Shown piece after piece: positions 14,101-23,346 of a stretch of DNA of 64,000 bases. The DNA comes from CAVRQM01 sp964250775 (lineage in GTDB: Bacteria > Pseudomonadota > Alphaproteobacteria > Acetobacterales > Acetobacteraceae): contig CAXUHK010000001.1 in assembly GCA_964250775.1 (NCBI GenBank), forward strand, positions 1 to 64,000, given 5' to 3'. Position 1 is the first letter of the stretch. Each line of letters opens with the position of its first letter. A model generated the notes under the pieces. The model saw only the letters and a program-made list of their open reading frames with translations, was not told the origin of the DNA and did no database searches. Made by a program: the position numbers and the translations under genes.

Positions 14101-17100
14101 AGCAGGTTGTGGGGGACGTGCATGACGCGCGCAGGGTGGACCCTGCCGTGATCGCTACGCCCACCCCAGCGGCTCCGTTGTTCATCAGAGCGCCGTTGGG
14201 AGCATACAGAGTGATCGGCGCGCCGGTCGAGTTCGCCACCGTCTGCGGACGCGCAAGAAAGTTCATGCGGACGCCGCCGGTTCCCGACGTTATCAGGTTG
14301 ATGCTGCTCGCGAGTTGCTGCGCGGTCGCCTGGTTGGCGCCTGCCGCCGGGATTGTGAACGCCTGGTCAGTTGAAGCGTTCATCACAGGGTCGCGTTGGC
14401 ACGCCCCACCGTCGTTCAGAACGCCCACGATGGAAGCGGTGAGCGCCGTAGTCGGGTCCAGCGAAAGCGGTGCGCCGCTGCTGCTACAGCCCATGAGCAC
14501 GTTGGACATCGTAAGCTGCGCCCCGGCTCCGACCGTGACCTGGCTCCCCGGACCCTGCCAGCCGCCGCCAATAGCGCCACCGGCCCAATTGACTTTCATG
14601 CCCGAGCCAATCCGCGCATCCTGAAAAGTCACGCCACCGTCGTTGACGCCGCTAAACGTCATGATCGAGGTTTGGCCTTTGAGGTCCAAGGTCATGTCTT
14701 GGATTTGGCAGTTCGCCCCGGTCAGCGTCAGGTTGCTCACGAGGCCGAACGTCTTGATGCACTCCGAACGCCGCAGGTAGGCCGTCACAGCCGCCCCAGT
14801 GCCGCCCGTGACGCTGATAGCCGTCCCGGCGGCGCACGGGGAGCTGGTGGGCTTGCTAAGGGTGACGGTGCTGCCTGTGATGGTGCTCACGGTCGAACCG
14901 GAAGCGATGCACGATCCCGATACATTGGCGCGCTGGGCAACGTTAGCACCCGAAGCCAGAACCAAAGTTGCCGAAGTGGCACCTTGGGCGGTTCCCACGG
15001 TGGTTGAAGCGCCCGAATAGCTGTCGGTGACTGTCACTGTCGGGGATGCCAGGGGAGCCGGGGGAAACAGCGCCGTGGCTGGTCCATAGTTGGTCCAGTT
15101 GCCCGATGTCAGGGCGTCGACCGAATAGATGCCGGTCGAGGTCGTGTCGTTGACAACCGAAATCGTCTCGCCATTGTTCGGGGCGTCTGTCACAACGGGG
15201 CTGACGTATCCGGTGCCGGGATTTGTGACCACGTAGTCTAGGACGGCGGGGTTGTTCACTATCGGCGAGGCGCTGTTGTAGATCGGCCCGTCGCCGCCGG
15301 CGTTGACAATTACGCCCGCGTCACCGTGAAAAGAGTATTTGACGCCGCAGCCGTAGCAGAATGGGCGAATTATGGTGATGCCGGAACCTCCGTCGCGGTC
15401 AACGATGAAGTTTCCCGGTCGGTAAGACACATCAATTCCGTTGTAGCCATACTCGCCAGACCAAAAAGCATTTGCATCCGGGCTATCGATTACTCCTAGA
15501 TCGTAATCGTTCGCGATGTCAATACCGTTCCAATCATCAAAAATTACGTGGTCAATCTTAGGGCGGTCTGAATGGGAGTTGATGCCTGTGCGAAACCCGA
15601 CAACGCCGACGTTCGCCAGCGTGGCGTCCTTTCCCATCGACACCCCCACACCCGCCCCCGAATACATGGTGGCGATCTGCGTTAAAACATTCATGCCCAC
15701 TACGGGAAGAGACGGGACGTTGCCGGCGACCACATAAATGTTTCGCAGCCCGCCGCCAGCGCCTGCCGAAAGGGTGACAGGCCCCGATGAGTTGCCGAGC
15801 ACAATGGTGGTGCCCTGCGGTGGCGCAAAGCCGCCTTGTAGGACGCCGCAGCTTACTCCCGCTGTCTGGTTTATGTTCTGCACCGATCCCGCAAGCTGGC
15901 CGGGGCCGCTCACAAACCAGCCGCCAGTTCCCAACATGCTGCCGTTGCCGGTGGCCTGGATACCAAGGCCGAAGCTGTTCCCGGTGGTTGAAGCGGTTTT
16001 GTAGGTGACTTCAAGCTGCCACCGGGCAGTGTTGTCCGTCATTTGGTTGGCGTTCCAAGCGCCCGTTTTATAGGTCGCTTGGGTGATGTTCGGATCGGAC
16101 GATCCCTGAAGAAACGCCAACAGGTTTGCAGCAAACGCCTGCATGGTGCTGCCGATTGTAACCTGGTAAGGATCGGCTGTTGTGCCCGCGTGAGTGCCGC
16201 TGGCCGACGCCACAAAAGAAACGACGGCTCCACCAGTGATCGCCCCAGCGTGCCCGTAGTAGCCGCTGGGTTGCGGAAAGCTGCACACGCCTCCGATGGT
16301 GATAGCGTCGCCAACCGCCGGAAGGTTGCTGTTCCAAACGCGCCCCGCCGCGAACGCCATAGCGGAGTTCCACGAATGCCCAAACCTCAGTCCGCGCACT
16401 TGCCCTTCGAGACCGTCAATGGTCCATTGCGGAGGAAGCGCAGGCGCAGTGGCGAACACAAAAACGTCTGCGCCGGGGTGAAGCGGAACAAGCGTGACGG
16501 TTTTGTTGGCATACGCAGGATTGCTTGCCAGAGCGGTTAAAGCGGAAGCGTTATCAGTGACCCCGTCCCCCACAAATCCAACTGATTGCATGACCACGCG
16601 AACGGCTGCGTTGTCGGCTTCCGAAACTGCCACAGTTGCGTTTGTGGGGGTCACTGTAAGGGCGGAACCCGAGCCGGCAAAGGACGACGCCGACATCGCG
16701 CCGGGAATGGTCGTGCCCGTAGGGGTCGAAATCAGGAACGGCGTGCCGCTGGTAGGAGAACCTGAACTATTGCGAAACGTGACGTTCCCGCCGCTGGCAA
16801 TTCCGAATTCGCCGGGAAGTAAGTTAAGGCCGTAGCTCCCCGGCGCGCCAAGGTTGCCGTAAAACGACACGCGAGCACCAAGCGCATCTGAAAAACGAAT
16901 GCCGGCAAACGATGGGGTTATCGAACCATCGGCCATGTGCGCCTGCGTTTGCGCAAGCGCCTCATTGGCTCGCGCCGTAGAGGCTTCGGCAGTCAATGCT
17001 GTTTGCTGGGCAGCTCCTACAATCCGAGCGTCGTTCCCGGTTGCAAGCGTTCCTGCCGATGTGCCCCCCAACGCCGCCGCTACCTGTGCCGCAGTTGGTG

Positions 17101-17752
17101 CGCCAGCCAATCCAGCTACACTCTGCACCGGAGCTGCCGCAGCCGCGCCAGTAGGCCCGACAAAGCCGGCAGGATTGGCCGCGTTGTAGGGAGTAAAGCC
17201 AAGCGCAGCGATTGCTGCGGCTGATGGCGTAACTCCTGGCAGAGTTGCAAGAGGGCCGGCAGAAGCCGCCGGAAGAGCTGCCGCAGCCAAGGCGCGAGCC
17301 GCCGCAGCCGCCGCACCGCCATCGAGCACAGCGCCAGCAGGAGCCTGCGATGCCGGTAGGTGCCCGGTCCCGTCGAGAGCCGCCGCGCCGTTGTTCGCCC
17401 CGACCGCAATTGCCGGCAAAGCCAAGTTAGCCGTCGTCTGAGCCGCTTGTGCCGCAGCAGCGTTGGAAGCCTCGCGGGCGATCGCACGCGCCGTCTCTGC
17501 TGGCGACACGCTTCCATCGGCCACGGTGCCAGGCGCGGTGCCGAAAAGCGGAACAATGCCGGCTCCAACGATCTGCGCTGGAGTCGCCTTCTTGGTCGCA
17601 CCGCGACCTGGCAGTGCCGCGCTTTGGTCTACGCCGATCGCATCATTTGGATAAAGCGTAGTCGCGGGCGGCAGGCCAAACAGCGTGGTCGTTTGCGCGA
17701 AGGCCGTGGTCGAGTACAGGGCAGCAGCCAAAACGGCAGCGATGCGGCGCAT
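14090..17752 (-). CDS. Large tail fibre/tailspike with signal-peptide-like N-terminus
   Basis: 1220 residues from ATG 17752 (AAGG upstream; GTG 17767 overlaps the upstream stop). Begins MRRIAAVLAAALYSTTAFAQ, a textbook Sec signal with AFA-Q cleavage site, unusual for a virion protein. Then an Ala-rich region with IGVDQSAALPGRGATKKAT, a coiled Ala/Gln stretch, and from about residue 385 a pectate-lyase-like start (SVGFVGDGVTDNASALTALA) leading into a long beta-helical, Gly/Thr/Ser-rich body. C-terminal NSTGAPITLYAPNGALMNN is typical of fibre ends. Receptor binding or depolymerase activity is probable. The strand switch and GT90 gene lie just beyond its end. Confidence 0.75.
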   Translation of the reverse strand: MRRIAAVLAAALYSTTAFAQTTTLFGLPPATTLYPNDAIGVDQSAALPGRGATKKATPAQIVGAGIVPLFGTAPGTVADGSVSPAETARAIAREASNAAAAQAAQTTANLALPAIAVGANNGAAALDGTGHLPASQAPAGAVLDGGAAAAAARALAAAALPAASAGPLATLPGVTPSAAAIAALGFTPYNAANPAGFVGPTGAAAAAPVQSVAGLAGAPTAAQVAAALGGTSAGTLATGNDARIVGAAQQTALTAEASTARANEALAQTQAHMADGSITPSFAGIRFSDALGARVSFYGNLGAPGSYGLNLLPGEFGIASGGNVTFRNSSGSPTSGTPFLISTPTGTTIPGAMSASSFAGSGSALTVTPTNATVAVSEADNAAVRVVMQSVGFVGDGVTDNASALTALASNPAYANKTVTLVPLHPGADVFVFATAPALPPQWTIDGLEGQVRGLRFGHSWNSAMAFAAGRVWNSNLPAVGDAITIGGVCSFPQPSGYYGHAGAITGGAVVSFVASASGTHAGTTADPYQVTIGSTMQAFAANLLAFLQGSSDPNITQATYKTGAWNANQMTDNTARWQLEVTYKTASTTGNSFGLGIQATGNGSMLGTGGWFVSGPGQLAGSVQNINQTAGVSCGVLQGGFAPPQGTTIVLGNSSGPVTLSAGAGGGLRNIYVVAGNVPSLPVVGMNVLTQIATMYSGAGVGVSMGKDATLANVGVVGFRTGINSHSDRPKIDHVIFDDWNGIDIANDYDLGVIDSPDANAFWSGEYGYNGIDVSYRPGNFIVDRDGGSGITIIRPFCYGCGVKYSFHGDAGVIVNAGGDGPIYNSASPIVNNPAVLDYVVTNPGTGYVSPVVTDAPNNGETISVVNDTTSTGIYSVDALTSGNWTNYGPATALFPPAPLASPTVTVTDSYSGASTTVGTAQGATSATLVLASGANVAQRANVSGSCIASGSTVSTITGSTVTLSKPTSSPCAAGTAISVTGGTGAAVTAYLRRSECIKTFGLVSNLTLTGANCQIQDMTLDLKGQTSIMTFSGVNDGGVTFQDARIGSGMKVNWAGGAIGGGWQGPGSQVTVGAGAQLTMSNVLMGCSSSGAPLSLDPTTALTASIVGVLNDGGACQRDPVMNASTDQAFTIPAAGANQATAQQLASSINLITSGTGGVRMNFLARPQTVANSTGAPITLYAPNGALMNNGAAGVGVAITAGSTLRASCTSPTTCFSY

Positions 17753-17763
17753 GTCAGGTGCCT

Positions 17764-19218
17764 TCACAGAGACAGCCCATAAGGCGCAACACCGAAATTC
17801 GTGCCAGACCCGGCGGTGCTGCCGGGGAAGTAGCTTCCGCCCGCGCCGTTGGTGTTAATGATCCCGCCATTGTTGACCAGAAAGCGCGGCCCAGTCACGG
17901 CTGCTGCATTCAAGAAAATAATGCCGCTCGCAGCGAGTTGTCCGCCGGTGCCAGCCACCGCGAACGCGGTAGAAAAGGCATAAGGCGCGCCCGAGATGCA
18001 GTTGATTGTGGCCCCGGCGACTGCAATCAGGCTACTCGCGTTAAGCGAGTAAAGGTGCGCCGTGGCGTTGCCAGAAATGTAGTAGCTGACATTCGGAGAC
18101 AGCAACGCGACCTCGCCTCCGGACGCGGTGATGTGGGCGGCGGAGCACGTCCCAAACGCCACGCTATTGCCGATGTAGACGAGCGCGCCGTTGACCGATG
18201 TGAGGCCAGAACCCTGAAACGTCCCGGTTCCGGTCGCATTGAGAGCCATGTTCGAAACGCTGAACGACGCTCCATTCTGTCCCAAAAAGCACGAGGCGTT
18301 CGCGGCGTTGATGGTGACGCCGCTTGCACCCACAAAGGCAATCGGAATGGACGGCGCTCCGATCGGCGAGCCGGTCAACGTCACCGTGTCAGTGTAGGTT
18401 CCGGCGGCGACGTTCACAGTCACCGTCTGGCCGTTCAGGTCAAGGCTGTTATAGATGAAATTGACCGCAGCCTGTTTAGTGGCAAAAGCGTTCCAAGGCT
18501 GCAAACCCGAGTTGCTGTCGTTGCCTGTGGTCGAAACATAGAGCGTAAGGGGAGCAGTCAGCCGGCGGCGCTGCATGGGCAACTTGGTCGGGACGAACGG
18601 CGCGGAGGGGTGCTGAACGATGTTTAGGGGGGTCAAAGCGGTTTGCCCGCTCGCGACGGTCACAACCCATAGAGGGGTCCATCCAGCATCGGCACCAGGC
18701 GTCACCTGCGATCCCGTGCTTGCGGCTGTGCCGGCCTTGACCTGCAACCCGACGCGCTGCTGGCGAACGGTGTTGCTCGCGGTGCCGGCGTTGTTTGGGC
18801 CGAGATACGGCTGCGCCGGGTTGGCCGCGTTGTAGAATGGCAGCACAACCGGCAAGGCATCGGTTTCCTGGAATTGCGCCTCGATGAGGTAGTTGATCGA
18901 CTGCCCCACAGTTCCAGGCACGGCAAAGGCTGCCGTGGTCGTGGTTTGGCTGTTTATGCCGCATTTGACGATGCTATCCGCCGCGTCGCTCGAAAGGCTG
19001 CCGTAAGGCGTGGCTTCAAGCGAGGCGAGCTGGAAAATGCAGCCTGGCCCGATTTGCGCTGCCAAGCCGATTGGCGAGCACGAAAGCCCGTCAACCACGA
19101 CGCTTGACCCCAGCATGGCCGCCGCCATCGAGCCGAGCGCCACCATGGCATTCTGGTTCGTGTGCAGTAGGTCGGTATCGAGCGGGATGCTGCCTGGATA
19201 AACGATTGTGCGGTCCAA
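17764..19218 (-). CDS. Tail fibre/baseplate-associated beta-helix protein
   Basis: 484 residues from a TTG start with GAGGGG upstream. N-terminal half (IPLDTDLLHTNQNAMVALGS; AAFAVPGTVGQSINYLIEAQ; LQVKAGTAASTGSQVTPGAD) resembles phage proteins joining fibres to the baseplate. After LYVSTTGNDSNSGLQPWNAF the C-terminal half is a right-handed beta-helix (DUF1565-like opening, repeated short strands). Sits between the baseplate gene 19229 and the large fibre. Confidence 0.7.
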   Translation of the reverse strand: MDRTIVYPGSIPLDTDLLHTNQNAMVALGSMAAAMLGSSVVVDGLSCSPIGLAAQIGPGCIFQLASLEATPYGSLSSDAADSIVKCGINSQTTTTAAFAVPGTVGQSINYLIEAQFQETDALPVVLPFYNAANPAQPYLGPNNAGTASNTVRQQRVGLQVKAGTAASTGSQVTPGADAGWTPLWVVTVASGQTALTPLNIVQHPSAPFVPTKLPMQRRRLTAPLTLYVSTTGNDSNSGLQPWNAFATKQAAVNFIYNSLDLNGQTVTVNVAAGTYTDTVTLTGSPIGAPSIPIAFVGASGVTINAANASCFLGQNGASFSVSNMALNATGTGTFQGSGLTSVNGALVYIGNSVAFGTCSAAHITASGGEVALLSPNVSYYISGNATAHLYSLNASSLIAVAGATINCISGAPYAFSTAFAVAGTGGQLAASGIIFLNAAAVTGPRFLVNNGGIINTNGAGGSYFPGSTAGSGTNFGVAPYGLSL

Positions 19219-19228
19219 ATCAGGCCCC

Positions 19229-19921
19229 TCAACTTGCGATTGCGGTCCAGGCTATCGTCGCGCCCGGCATGGTGTTGGCGATGGTCGCGTAAATCTCCGC
19301 GTCAGTGACCTGGCCGCCCGATTGAGCAAGGCTGGCGTAGGACAAAGACCCCACACCATATGCACCAGCCTGCGAGCGATATCCCGGCAGGTTCGCGATC
19401 CCGGCTCCGGTCGGGCGATAGGCGTTTACAAACGCCTGATATGGCAGCGCCAGAGAGCCATACCGCCCTGCCACGCCGTATCCAAGGCCGGTTCCGGCCG
19501 TCATGCCAGGCGTGCCATACCCACCCGTGTCCGTCGCGCGCTCAGGCTCAAAAATGGTCGGAACACGTCCGGTAAGATTGACCAAGGCTGCCGTGAGAGC
19601 GGCGCGGGTGTTGCGCGGTCGCAGCATCTCCTTGCCGATCCTGACGCGGTAGCCGACGTCCGCCTCGTTGGTCCGGCGTGGCAGGCCGGTGCCAAAGTAG
19701 TCGAGCGCGATCATGTCCAGAAACACGTCGGTAGCGGTCGCTATGCGCGTCTGCCGAGCGGCATAGGACAATAGACCGTAAAGCCATTCCCACGACGATG
19801 ATAGGCCCGCCAGCAAGGCGTCAAGCGTGGGGGAAGCGTTCTGGCCGGCTTGCGGGAACCATCCGTCTGGCAAAACCGAGCGGAGCCGCGCCGAAAAATC
19901 CGTTGCGTTACCGGTCGCCAT
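19229..19921 (-). CDS. Baseplate/tail protein I-like (DUF2313-type)
   Basis: 230 residues. LRSVLPDGWFPQAGQNASPT then LAGLSSSWEWLYGLLSYAARQTRIAT and DMIALDYFGTGLPRRTNEAD, GYRVRIGKEMLRPRNTRAAL. This layout (short helical N-terminus, then LP-R--E-D--YR-RI--E) is seen in tail-protein-I/YmfQ-like baseplate proteins that follow gpJ. Position after gpJ and before fibres supports this. Confidence 0.7.
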   Translation of the reverse strand: MATGNATDFSARLRSVLPDGWFPQAGQNASPTLDALLAGLSSSWEWLYGLLSYAARQTRIATATDVFLDMIALDYFGTGLPRRTNEADVGYRVRIGKEMLRPRNTRAALTAALVNLTGRVPTIFEPERATDTGGYGTPGMTAGTGLGYGVAGRYGSLALPYQAFVNAYRPTGAGIANLPGYRSQAGAYGVGSLSYASLAQSGGQVTDAEIYATIANTMPGATIAWTAIAS

Positions 19922-21045
19922 CAGCCGGCACCGACCGAAGCGACGCGCACGACTTGCGACTGCGCCCCGCCGATGTCGGCCTTTGCCCCGTTAATTGTCA
20001 AGTTTGCGATGTTTGCAATGCCGGGCGAGGCGTTGAAGATGACCTGAGCCAGCTTGTTGTAAGGCAGTGCCGCGCCCATCGGCAGGCTACCGACATAGGC
20101 GGACACTGCCAATGACGCCAAAGTATCAAGCGCCGGCACGGTGTAGCCTGGTGCCGCGACCAGGTTAAACGACACGCTGGCGTTGACCACGGAAGGTGGC
20201 AAGACGGAAAAGCTCGACCCGATTGGGCGAATGGCGTCGATGGCCGCGTAGACGGTCGAGAGCAGGCCAGAGGGCGGCGCGCCCGACCCGTCATCAACCC
20301 AAACGGTAAAAGTGCCAGGGGTGAACACGCCGCCCGCCGTGCTGTTCTCGGCAACGCTCCATGTCAGGTTTTGCTGCACCTGCTGCACGGCAAAGGCGAT
20401 GGCTGCCTTTGTGGCGCTAGACCGCGTGTTGATGAAGCCGACAAAGGCCGATCGGGCGGCGGCGTCCGTCTGCGCGTCGATGCCGTTGGTGAACGCGGCG
20501 GCGTTCGTCACGGTGTCGATAAAGGCAAGCGCGGCCGTGGAAAGAGCGATCGTTCCGGCCGCGACGTTGCCTTGCGTGCCGGCATTTAGCGCCTGAACTG
20601 GGAAGACGGCGCTCGCCTGTCCGACCGGGATCGTGTAGCCGCCCAACGTCGCCGAGTAGAACGCCGACGCCGCGTTGGCGGTCACGGCGAACTGCTGCGT
20701 TCCGTCGCTCGTTTTGACGGTTGTTCCGACCGGCACGAAAGCCGCCGCGCTTTCCACGTATCGACCAAAGGTAACGCTCCCGGTCGCATAGGTCGCGGCG
20801 ATCCTGGCAAAGCCGAAGTCCGCCAGCCAGCTATCAAGATCCAAGCCGGTCGATGTGGCGGCTCGCGTGACCAGCATAACCAGCGAGATCAGCCATTGCA
20901 TCCACAACGCGACGCTGGCATTAGCTTCCAGGATCGCCCGCAGCGCCGCGCCTGGTGCCAGTTTGAGCACGGCAGTTGCGGACGATTGCGCAGCCGCCGC
21001 CTGTTGCGCGACCCATTGCTGAAACGATTGGAACGACAGGACCAA
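19921..21045 (-). CDS. Baseplate protein J-like
   Basis: 374 residues, TTG start. GLDLDSWLADFGFARIAATY ATG-SVTFGR, FVPVGTTVKTSDGTQQF, ALNAGTQGNVAAGTI and FTNGIDAQTDAAARSAFVGF are the Baseplate_J (gpJ, PF04865) signatures. Forms the outer wedge of the baseplate. Overlaps the gpI-like gene at 19921. Confidence 0.88.
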   Translation of the reverse strand: MVLSFQSFQQWVAQQAAAAQSSATAVLKLAPGAALRAILEANASVALWMQWLISLVMLVTRAATSTGLDLDSWLADFGFARIAATYATGSVTFGRYVESAAAFVPVGTTVKTSDGTQQFAVTANAASAFYSATLGGYTIPVGQASAVFPVQALNAGTQGNVAAGTIALSTAALAFIDTVTNAAAFTNGIDAQTDAAARSAFVGFINTRSSATKAAIAFAVQQVQQNLTWSVAENSTAGGVFTPGTFTVWVDDGSGAPPSGLLSTVYAAIDAIRPIGSSFSVLPPSVVNASVSFNLVAAPGYTVPALDTLASLAVSAYVGSLPMGAALPYNKLAQVIFNASPGIANIANLTINGAKADIGGAQSQVVRVASVGAG

Positions 21046-21049
21046 TGGG

Positions 21050-21412
21050 CTAAACCTTGAACGTCGCTACCTGTTGCGCGCCCGAATTGGCGTCCGTGTA
21101 TGTGATACTCAGGAACACCGAGCCTGTCCCGTCAGATACGGCCGTCGCGGTGGGCGGCGGCGTCCGCGCCACGCCGGCCTCCTGCAACATCTGCCCGCGC
21201 GCGATGCCAGCAATGCGCGCGGCATCCGCCGGCTGTCCGATCATGGCGGGGAGGCCAGCACCATAGCCGAGATGCCAGATGTAGTTTCCCGGTATCGTCA
21301 TCAGCCGGCGAAGCACGCGCTGAAGCGTCTCGTCCGCGCTGTGCGCCAAAAGCAAATCGCCATCCGCCGCTAATTGCAAATCGGAGCCGAATTGGTGCCA
21401 GAAATCGGCCAT
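21050..21412 (-). CDS. gp25/W-like baseplate protein
   Basis: 120 residues from ATG 21412. GSDLQLAADGDLLLAHSADE, TLQRVLRRLMTIPGNYIWHL and GYGAGLPAMIG correspond to the compact gp25/W-type baseplate family (-D---Q---L-TP-GE----YG--L). Located between spike V and J, as in P2/Mu-like baseplates. Confidence 0.7.
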   Translation of the reverse strand: MADFWHQFGSDLQLAADGDLLLAHSADETLQRVLRRLMTIPGNYIWHLGYGAGLPAMIGQPADAARIAGIARGQMLQEAGVARTPPPTATAVSDGTGSVFLSITYTDANSGAQQVATFKV

Positions 21413-21416
21413 TGGT

Positions 21417-22019
21417 TTATTCCGGGTCTGGATTGGACGGACCGGCGGTCTGCCCGCCTTGCGGGTCGCCGTGCGTGTGGCCGTTGAACGCGCCGCGCAG
21501 CCGGTCGAGAGAGCCGTGACGGTCGCTGACATCGCCGTTCGCCATGAACGGCCCATCCACGTGCAGCGGTCCACGCACGTAAACCGTCCCGTCCGAGCAC
21601 ATGCGCAGCACCGATCCCGACTTGTGAACAAACCCGGCCTCTCCCGCCTGCCAAGGCGTTTGCGCAGTCGAAGGAGAACCGTTCAGCGTGCCAGGTAAAC
21701 CGGCTGGGACAACCGGGATAACCGAGACGTCGGAATGGGCAAATCCGACCACGATGTAGTGGCCGCCGTCGCCGAGGTCAGGCACCAGGAGGGCGTTCAT
21801 GCCGACATCCGGGATGACAACCGCAGTCATGCTCGCGCCCGCGCCGGACTGCGCGACTGGCAGCCAGCCGGACTGGACGCCTTCCGGTTGGATCGTCACC
21901 TTCACCGCCGGCCGGGTCGGATCAACGCTCGTGACCACACCCCATCGGTTCACGCCTTGCCGCGCGTCGCCGGCCGCCGCGTGCGACTTGATGCCGTTAA
22001 TGAGCCGGTCAATGCTCAT
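21417..22019 (-). CDS. Baseplate assembly protein V (spike)
   Basis: 200 residues from ATG 22019, overlapping the hub stop as ATGA. N-terminal WGVVTSVDPTRPAVKVTIQP and GWLPVAQSGAGA, VVIPDVGMNALLVPDLGDGG give the gpV OB-fold. The C-terminal VHKSGSVLRMCSDGTVYVRG beta-helix ends in GHTHGDPQGG, the metal-binding tip typical of central spikes. Punctures the outer membrane on tail contraction. Confidence 0.85.
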   Translation of the reverse strand: MSIDRLINGIKSHAAAGDARQGVNRWGVVTSVDPTRPAVKVTIQPEGVQSGWLPVAQSGAGASMTAVVIPDVGMNALLVPDLGDGGHYIVVGFAHSDVSVIPVVPAGLPGTLNGSPSTAQTPWQAGEAGFVHKSGSVLRMCSDGTVYVRGPLHVDGPFMANGDVSDRHGSLDRLRGAFNGHTHGDPQGGQTAGPSNPDPE

Positions 22020-23167
22020 GCCAAGGTCGCCTGCGAGCCGGTTGAATGGTTCTTGACACGGGCGTTCATCAAAAACCCGGTCTGGTCGATGCTGCGCTCG
22101 ATGCTGTCGACGTAATAAAATTGATCCCACTCCGACGCGGTGCCGGTAATTTGGATCATAGCGCGCGGGCTGAACGTCAGGTCGCCTGATGCATCGAACG
22201 TGGCAACTCGCTCGTGCTTGGTGATGTCGACAAGCAGGGCGTTGGCGAGTTGCTGCGCCGCATCTTCGGTCATGTTCGGCCTGACCACGACGTATCTCTG
22301 CGGCGGGTCTTTGAGGTTCTTCAAAGCCGAACGGGCGCGCGCCGTTTTCGTGAATGCCTTGCCCTTTTTGGAGTGCCAGGACCGGACTTCCACCACGACA
22401 TCTTTAGCGATCGTCATGGACCGTTCCAGGCGCAGGTTCATGACGTTGCAGGACGCGAAGCCGCCATGGGACGGCACCCACTGCACCGGGTAGACGACCG
22501 CGCCCGGCGGCGGGGCCACGTTGAACACGTTGGGAGCGGCGGGAGACAGCGTGCTCGACGGGTGGGCGTGCAGCGTGGTCCCGGTCACATACAGGTCGTA
22601 TCCTTCGCGTTGCGCGAGATTGACCAGCAAATCCCACTCGGTTGTGCTGTGATGAAACTGCCCAAGCGTCATCTGGTCGTGGTCGTTCTGGTAGAACCGC
22701 CCAGCCGGCGTGGTCGTGGGGGTTACATCCGCCTGCATCTGATGCCGACCGGCAATGATCGTCACAATTTCCGAGAACGTTTTGTTTAAAAATGTTTCTT
22801 GCGTCTTGGTTTCGATCAAAGCCGCAGTCAGGTCGCGCCCTTCGACATGAACCGTTCCGCCCTCCATATCGACGCTCGCCTGGTCCACTTTGCCAATGAT
22901 GAGCGACTGCCAATTGAGCGGTTGGTTTGGCAGCACAAAGCACACTTGCACGTCGATGAGGGGCGCGTTCGATCCCCACCAGCCAGGACCGTAGGCCGGA
23001 TCGGCATACAGCGCGAACGTCGCGTCAAAGCGATCCGCCTGATACCAGTTGTTAGACGTGACGTGCGCCTCGATCGCACCGGGGATCGGGACACCGTTCG
23101 TGAGTACCCGGAGCAAGGGCGCGCGAACGCCACCAGTTGCAAAGGCCGGGCCGGTAGTGCCGCTCAT
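22016..23167 (-). CDS. Tail hub protein (gpD/gp27-like)
   Basis: 383 residues. RVLTNGVPIPGAIEAHVTSN, ADRFDATFALY, GTVHVEGRDLTAALIETKTQ, WDLLVNLAQREGYDLYVTGT and YYVDSIERSIDQTGFLMNAR are the order expected of gpD-type hub proteins. Lies between LysM-like X and spike V. Confidence 0.82.
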   Translation of the reverse strand: MSGTTGPAFATGGVRAPLLRVLTNGVPIPGAIEAHVTSNNWYQADRFDATFALYADPAYGPGWWGSNAPLIDVQVCFVLPNQPLNWQSLIIGKVDQASVDMEGGTVHVEGRDLTAALIETKTQETFLNKTFSEIVTIIAGRHQMQADVTPTTTPAGRFYQNDHDQMTLGQFHHSTTEWDLLVNLAQREGYDLYVTGTTLHAHPSSTLSPAAPNVFNVAPPPGAVVYPVQWVPSHGGFASCNVMNLRLERSMTIAKDVVVEVRSWHSKKGKAFTKTARARSALKNLKDPPQRYVVVRPNMTEDAAQQLANALLVDITKHERVATFDASGDLTFSPRAMIQITGTASEWDQFYYVDSIERSIDQTGFLMNARVKNHSTGSQATLA

Positions 23168-23346
23168 TGGGGAGGGATGCCGCCTGTCTGTGACAGGTCC
23201 GGTTGTGGCACCGTCAGCACCGTCAAGCCAGGCAGAACGAAGTCACGGAAGTTGTTGGCCCGCGCCAAGCGAATAGCTTGCGTGGCGTCGCCCAGCGTGC
23301 GCGCGGCGATATGGAACAGGTCGCCTGATGTGGTGATCGTGCTCAC
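23164..23346 (-). CDS. LysM-like tail protein X
   Basis: 60 residues with a GTG start overlapping the upstream stop. SGDLFHIAARTLGDATQAIR and VLPGLTVLTVPQP match a short LysM-type domain as in gpX of contractile phages, which stabilises the hub. Overlaps the hub gene by 4 bp. Confidence 0.7.
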   Translation of the reverse strand: MSTITTSGDLFHIAARTLGDATQAIRLARANNFRDFVLPGLTVLTVPQPDLSQTGGIPPQ

